A program made the translations under genes and the position numbers. A stretch of 38,204 bases of DNA from an uncultured Pelagibacteraceae bacterium (GTDB taxonomy: Bacteria > Pseudomonadota > Alphaproteobacteria > Pelagibacterales > Pelagibacteraceae): the NCBI GenBank assembly GCA_902595885.1, contig CACJRQ010000010.1:1-38204 (forward strand). Reading direction: 5' to 3'. Below the pieces are notes generated by a model. It was not told where the DNA came from. It ran no database searches and was given only the letters and a program-made list of their open reading frames with translations. Position 1 is the stretch's first letter; each line of letters begins with the position of its first letter. This document shows, piece after piece, positions 35,386-38,204 of the stretch.

Positions 35386-35795
35386 TATGCAAATCTTTTA
35401 ATTGTTTTAGTTTTAATAGGTAATTTTGCTGACGCTTTGTATAAAGCTTCTTTTGCAATTTGTTCAGAAACACCATCAACTTCAAATAATATTCTTCCTG
35501 GTTTTACTCTGCATGCAAAGTACTCAGGTGAACCCTTTCCTTTACCCATTCTGACTTCAATTGGTTTTTTTGAAACTGGTATATTTGGAAATATTCTTGT
35601 CCAAACTCTTCCTTGTCTTTTCATATGTCTTGTTAAAGCAACTCTTGCAGCTTCAATCTGTTTTCCAGTAACTCTTTCAGGCTGTAAAGCTTTTAATGCG
35701 TAAGCACCATAATTGATAGTACTTGCTCTAGTAGCAGTACCATGAATTCTTCCTTTATGCGCTTTTCTCCACTTTGTTCTTACTGGTTGAAGCAT
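35385..35795 (-). CDS. rplP: 50S ribosomal protein L16
   Basis: A 136-residue uL16, starting [39 protein letters not shown] and [20 protein letters not shown] are diagnostic. It contacts the A-site tRNA. One-base overlaps link it to rpsC and rpmC. Confidence 0.98.
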   Translation of the reverse strand: MLQPVRTKWRKAHKGRIHGTATRASTINYGAYALKALQPERVTGKQIEAARVALTRHMKRQGRVWTRIFPNIPVSKKPIEVRMGKGKGSPEYFACRVKPGRILFEVDGVSEQIAKEALYKASAKLPIKTKTIKRFA

Positions 35796-36475
35796 TATTG
35801 TTTACCTTCCTTTGGTGTTACCTTATTTGTCTCTTGGCTAAATTCTCTAGCAAAAACTTCACCTTTATAAATCCAAACCTTAATACCTATAATTCCATAT
35901 GTCGTAAGAGCCTCTGCCTCTGCATAATCTATATCCGCTCTTAAAGTATGTGATGGAATGCTTCCATCTCTTAACCACTCTGTTCTGGCTATTTCATTTC
36001 CGCCAAGTCTTCCACTCACTGATACTTTAATTCCTTTTGCTCCAAGTCTAATACAAGATTGCATTGCTCTTTTCATAGCTCTTCTATAAGAAATTCTTTT
36101 AACAAGCTGCTGAGCTATGTTTTCTGCCACTAAATAAGCATTAGTTTCAGGTTTTTTAACTTCTTTTATATTTAGATTAACTTCATTTGTTGTGAATTTT
36201 GAAAGATTATTTTTAATTTTGTCTATATCACTTCCTTTTTTTCCTATAACAAATCCAGGCCTAGAGGTATAGATAGTAACATAACATTTATTAGATGTTC
36301 TTTCGATCATTACCTTGGATACACCAGAGTTAATTACATTTTTCTTGATATATTCTCTAATTTTAAAATCTTCAATTAGGTAATTACCAAAATCTTTTTT
36401 CTTAGCATACCATACAGAGTCCCATCCTCTGTTGACACCTAATCTAAAACCTACCGGATTAACTTTTTGTCCCAT
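35795..36475 (-). CDS. rpsC: 30S ribosomal protein S3
   Basis: A 226-residue uS3, starting [20 protein letters not shown]. The KH domain carries [16 protein letters not shown], and the C-terminal domain has [20 protein letters not shown]. It lines the mRNA entry channel. It overlaps rplV by 17 bases, the longest overlap in the cluster, and rplP by one. Confidence 0.98.
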   Translation of the reverse strand: MGQKVNPVGFRLGVNRGWDSVWYAKKKDFGNYLIEDFKIREYIKKNVINSGVSKVMIERTSNKCYVTIYTSRPGFVIGKKGSDIDKIKNNLSKFTTNEVNLNIKEVKKPETNAYLVAENIAQQLVKRISYRRAMKRAMQSCIRLGAKGIKVSVSGRLGGNEIARTEWLRDGSIPSHTLRADIDYAEAEALTTYGIIGIKVWIYKGEVFAREFSQETNKVTPKEGKQ

Positions 36476-36857
36476 GTTTCTCCATTTGTTTTGCTTCTGA
36501 TAAAATTATTGTAACAGTTGACCAAGGTTTTAATATTGGTGCAGCTCTTCCTTTAGCTCTAGGTCTAAATCTTTTCATAACTATTTTTTTTCCACAATAT
36601 GCCTCTTTAACTATTAATTTATCAATATCGTATTGAAAGTTATTTTCAGCATTGGCTACAGCTGAACTGATAGTTTTTCTAACATCTCTAGTAACTCTTT
36701 TTTCTGAAAACTGTAAATCTCTAATTGCAACATCAACTTTTTTGCCAACAATGCTTTTTAGTATTGGACTTAGCTTTCTAACACTTGATCTAATACCGTT
36801 GTTAACAGACTTTACTGTTTTATCGTTAGTTTTATCAATTTTCTTTTTTTTACCCAT
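36459..36857 (-). CDS. rplV: 50S ribosomal protein L22
   Basis: A 132-residue uL22. The conserved beta-hairpin region that reaches into the exit tunnel is [40 protein letters not shown] also fits the family. The N-terminus carries about 20 extra Lys-rich residues compared with E. coli. It follows rpsS by two bases. Confidence 0.97.
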   Translation of the reverse strand: MGKKKKIDKTNDKTVKSVNNGIRSSVRKLSPILKSIVGKKVDVAIRDLQFSEKRVTRDVRKTISSAVANAENNFQYDIDKLIVKEAYCGKKIVMKRFRPRAKGRAAPILKPWSTVTIILSEAKQMEKHGTKS

Positions 36858-36859
36858 AA

Positions 36860-37156
36860 TTATTTCTTCTCTGCTGTTGCTGGTTTAGCTTTTTTATCAG
36901 CCGGTGTATGACCAAAGAACGTTCTTGTTGGAGCAAACTCACCTAATTTATGTCCAACCATATCTTCTGAAACAGTTATTGGTATAAATTTTTTACCATT
37001 ATAAATTTGGAAACTTACCCCTACAAAATCTGGTAAAATTGTAGATTTTCTTGACCAAGTTTTAATAGGAATTTTCTTTGGATCGTCTTTATACTTGTCG
37101 ACTTTCTTCATCAAGCTTTCTTCAACAAACGGTCCTTTCCAAACTGCTCTAGCCAT
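36860..37156 (-). CDS. rpsS: 30S ribosomal protein S19
   Basis: A 98-residue uS19. Diagnostic parts are [35 protein letters not shown] and [18 protein letters not shown] short Lys/Ala-rich tail follows. It shares one base with the rplB stop. Confidence 0.98.
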   Translation of the reverse strand: MARAVWKGPFVEESLMKKVDKYKDDPKKIPIKTWSRKSTILPDFVGVSFQIYNGKKFIPITVSEDMVGHKLGEFAPTRTFFGHTPADKKAKPATAEKK

Positions 37157-37995
37157 TACTTAGTATCCTTCCTCTTATTTCTTCTCTTAACTATAAATTT
37201 ATCTGTTCTCTTGTTATCTCGAGTTTTTAAACCTTTAGCAGATTGTCCTGTAGGTGAAACAGGATGTCTTCCTCCAGCAGATTTTCCTTCACCACCTCCA
37301 TGTGGGTGATCAACTGGGTTTTTAACAACACCTCTAGTATGAGGTCTTCTACCCAACCATCTTGATCTACCTGCTTTTCCTATTTTAATATTTTTTTGAT
37401 CTGGATTACTTAAAATTCCAATTGTAGCTAAAGCTCTTGAGTCGATTTTTCGAACTTCACCTGAAGCTAATTTTATTAGACTATAGTTTCCATCTAGACC
37501 ACTAATAGTGACTGACGAACCTGCTGCTCTAGCAATTTTTCCACCACCACCCGGCTGTATCTCAACATTATGTATATTGATACCTACTGGAATGTCTTGC
37601 AAAGGCATACAATTACCTACTTTAATTTCTTTTTTGGAACCGCTTTCAACTTTATCTCCAACTTTAATTTTTTGTGGTGCTAAGAAATATGAGTGAGTAC
37701 CATCCTCAAATTTAACTAACATAATGTAGCATGATCTATTTGGATCATATTCAATTCTTTCAACTGTGGCTTCCATGTCGAATTTTTTTCGATAAAAATC
37801 CACATGTCTGTACATTTTTTTATGTCCACCAGCTCTATTAATAGAGGTAATATGACCATTATTATTTCTACCTTTCATTGCATTTTTAGGTGAAACTAGG
37901 GTCTTGAATGGTTTACCTTTCCATAAATCAGCTCTATCAACTAAAATGGTACCTCTTGTAGATTTTGTATATGGTTTAAAAGTTTTTAATGCCAT
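37156..37995 (-). CDS. rplB: 50S ribosomal protein L2
   Basis: A 279-residue uL2, starting [17 protein letters not shown]. The peptidyl-transferase-proximal region [20 protein letters not shown] is intact, as is the [18 protein letters not shown] segment. It is needed for subunit joining and for peptide bond formation. It starts three bases after the first rplW stop codon. Confidence 0.98.
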   Translation of the reverse strand: MALKTFKPYTKSTRGTILVDRADLWKGKPFKTLVSPKNAMKGRNNNGHITSINRAGGHKKMYRHVDFYRKKFDMEATVERIEYDPNRSCYIMLVKFEDGTHSYFLAPQKIKVGDKVESGSKKEIKVGNCMPLQDIPVGINIHNVEIQPGGGGKIARAAGSSVTISGLDGNYSLIKLASGEVRKIDSRALATIGILSNPDQKNIKIGKAGRSRWLGRRPHTRGVVKNPVDHPHGGGEGKSAGGRHPVSPTGQSAKGLKTRDNKRTDKFIVKRRNKRKDTK

Positions 37996-37998
37996 TTA

Positions 37999-38204
37999 TT
38001 AAATTCCTGTTGTTAGATCAATGCTCTGACCTTTTTTTAAAGTAATTATTGCTTTTTTATATCCAGATACTTTTACTTTTTTGCCTCTGGTAACTTTTGT
38101 TCTGTTTTGTTTGTTTATAATATTTATCTTAGTCACATTAACTTTAAATATTTTTTCAATATTCTTTTTTAAATTTTTTTTATTTGCACCATCTGGAACT
38201 TTAA
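37999..38204 (-). CDS. rplW: 50S ribosomal protein L23, C-terminal part (5' end outside window)
   Basis: The frame is open from the right window edge and ends in two adjacent stop codons (TAA TAA) just before rplB. The visible 67 residues read KVPDGANKKNLKKNIEKIFK at their start, then KKAIITLKKGQSID near the end. These match the rRNA-binding C-terminal half of uL23, and the gene order rplW-rplB is universal. The N-terminal part lies beyond 38204. Confidence 0.94.
   Translation of the reverse strand, partial: KVPDGANKKNLKKNIEKIFKVNVTKINIINKQNRTKVTRGKKVKVSGYKKAIITLKKGQSIDLTTGI

Noticed and set aside
1..38204. Insertion sequences, prophage genes, tRNA or rRNA genes, toxin-antitoxin pairs or defence systems
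   Set aside because: All spacers are under about 65 bases and nearly every base is covered by recognised genes. I saw no transposase, integrase or tRNA-like cloverleaf.

Overview
The window looks like a piece of chromosome from a streamlined, AT-rich alphaproteobacterium, most likely of the SAR11 clade (Pelagibacterales). I infer this from three things. The base composition is very low in G+C and the proteins are rich in Lys, Ile and Asn. Genes are packed almost without spacers: no gap exceeds about 65 bases, and many junctions share a single base between stop and start. The gene content also fits: heterotetrameric sarcosine oxidase, pyrB with a degenerate pyrC, gatCAB, and the alphaproteobacterial order secY-adk-rpsM-rpsK-rpoA-rplQ. 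The assignment rests on recognition, not on a search.

Layout. Bases 1-4413 (+) carry the end of soxB, then soxD, soxA and soxG, which oxidise sarcosine and pass the one-carbon unit to folate. Bases 4419-7880 (-) hold an unusual four-gene operon: a TerB-like cytosolic protein, two membrane-anchored coiled-coil proteins and a small four-helix membrane protein. I cannot assign its function, and it is the most interesting part of the window. Bases 7944-14615 (-) form one tight run: gatC-gatA-gatB, an O-methyltransferase, the tRNA hydroxylase trhO, a MATE exporter and a membrane-anchored nuclease. A hairpin that includes the nuclease stop codon separates it from the coiled-coil operon.

Bases 14666-21079 (+) run ruvX, pyrB, a pyrC homologue without its metal-binding HxH, plsY, topA and a RidA-family gene. 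Bases 21081-23191 (-) encode Ugd and GalU (UDP-glucuronate synthesis). PanC (+) follows, then mgtE (-), and lipB (+) reads away from mgtE. lipB overlaps the end of an RluC-type pseudouridine synthase (-), and a hairpin at that junction could stop transcription in both directions.

Bases 27002-38204 (-) are the S10/spc/alpha ribosomal protein super-operon, read from rplW (cut by the window edge) to rplQ, with secY, adk and rpoA inside it. No rpmD (uL30) lies between rpsE and rplO, and no rpmJ lies near rpsM. rplX is short. The largest spacer of the cluster, before rpsM, carries a near-consensus sigma-70 promoter. I saw no rRNA, tRNA, CRISPR array, insertion sequence or prophage gene.
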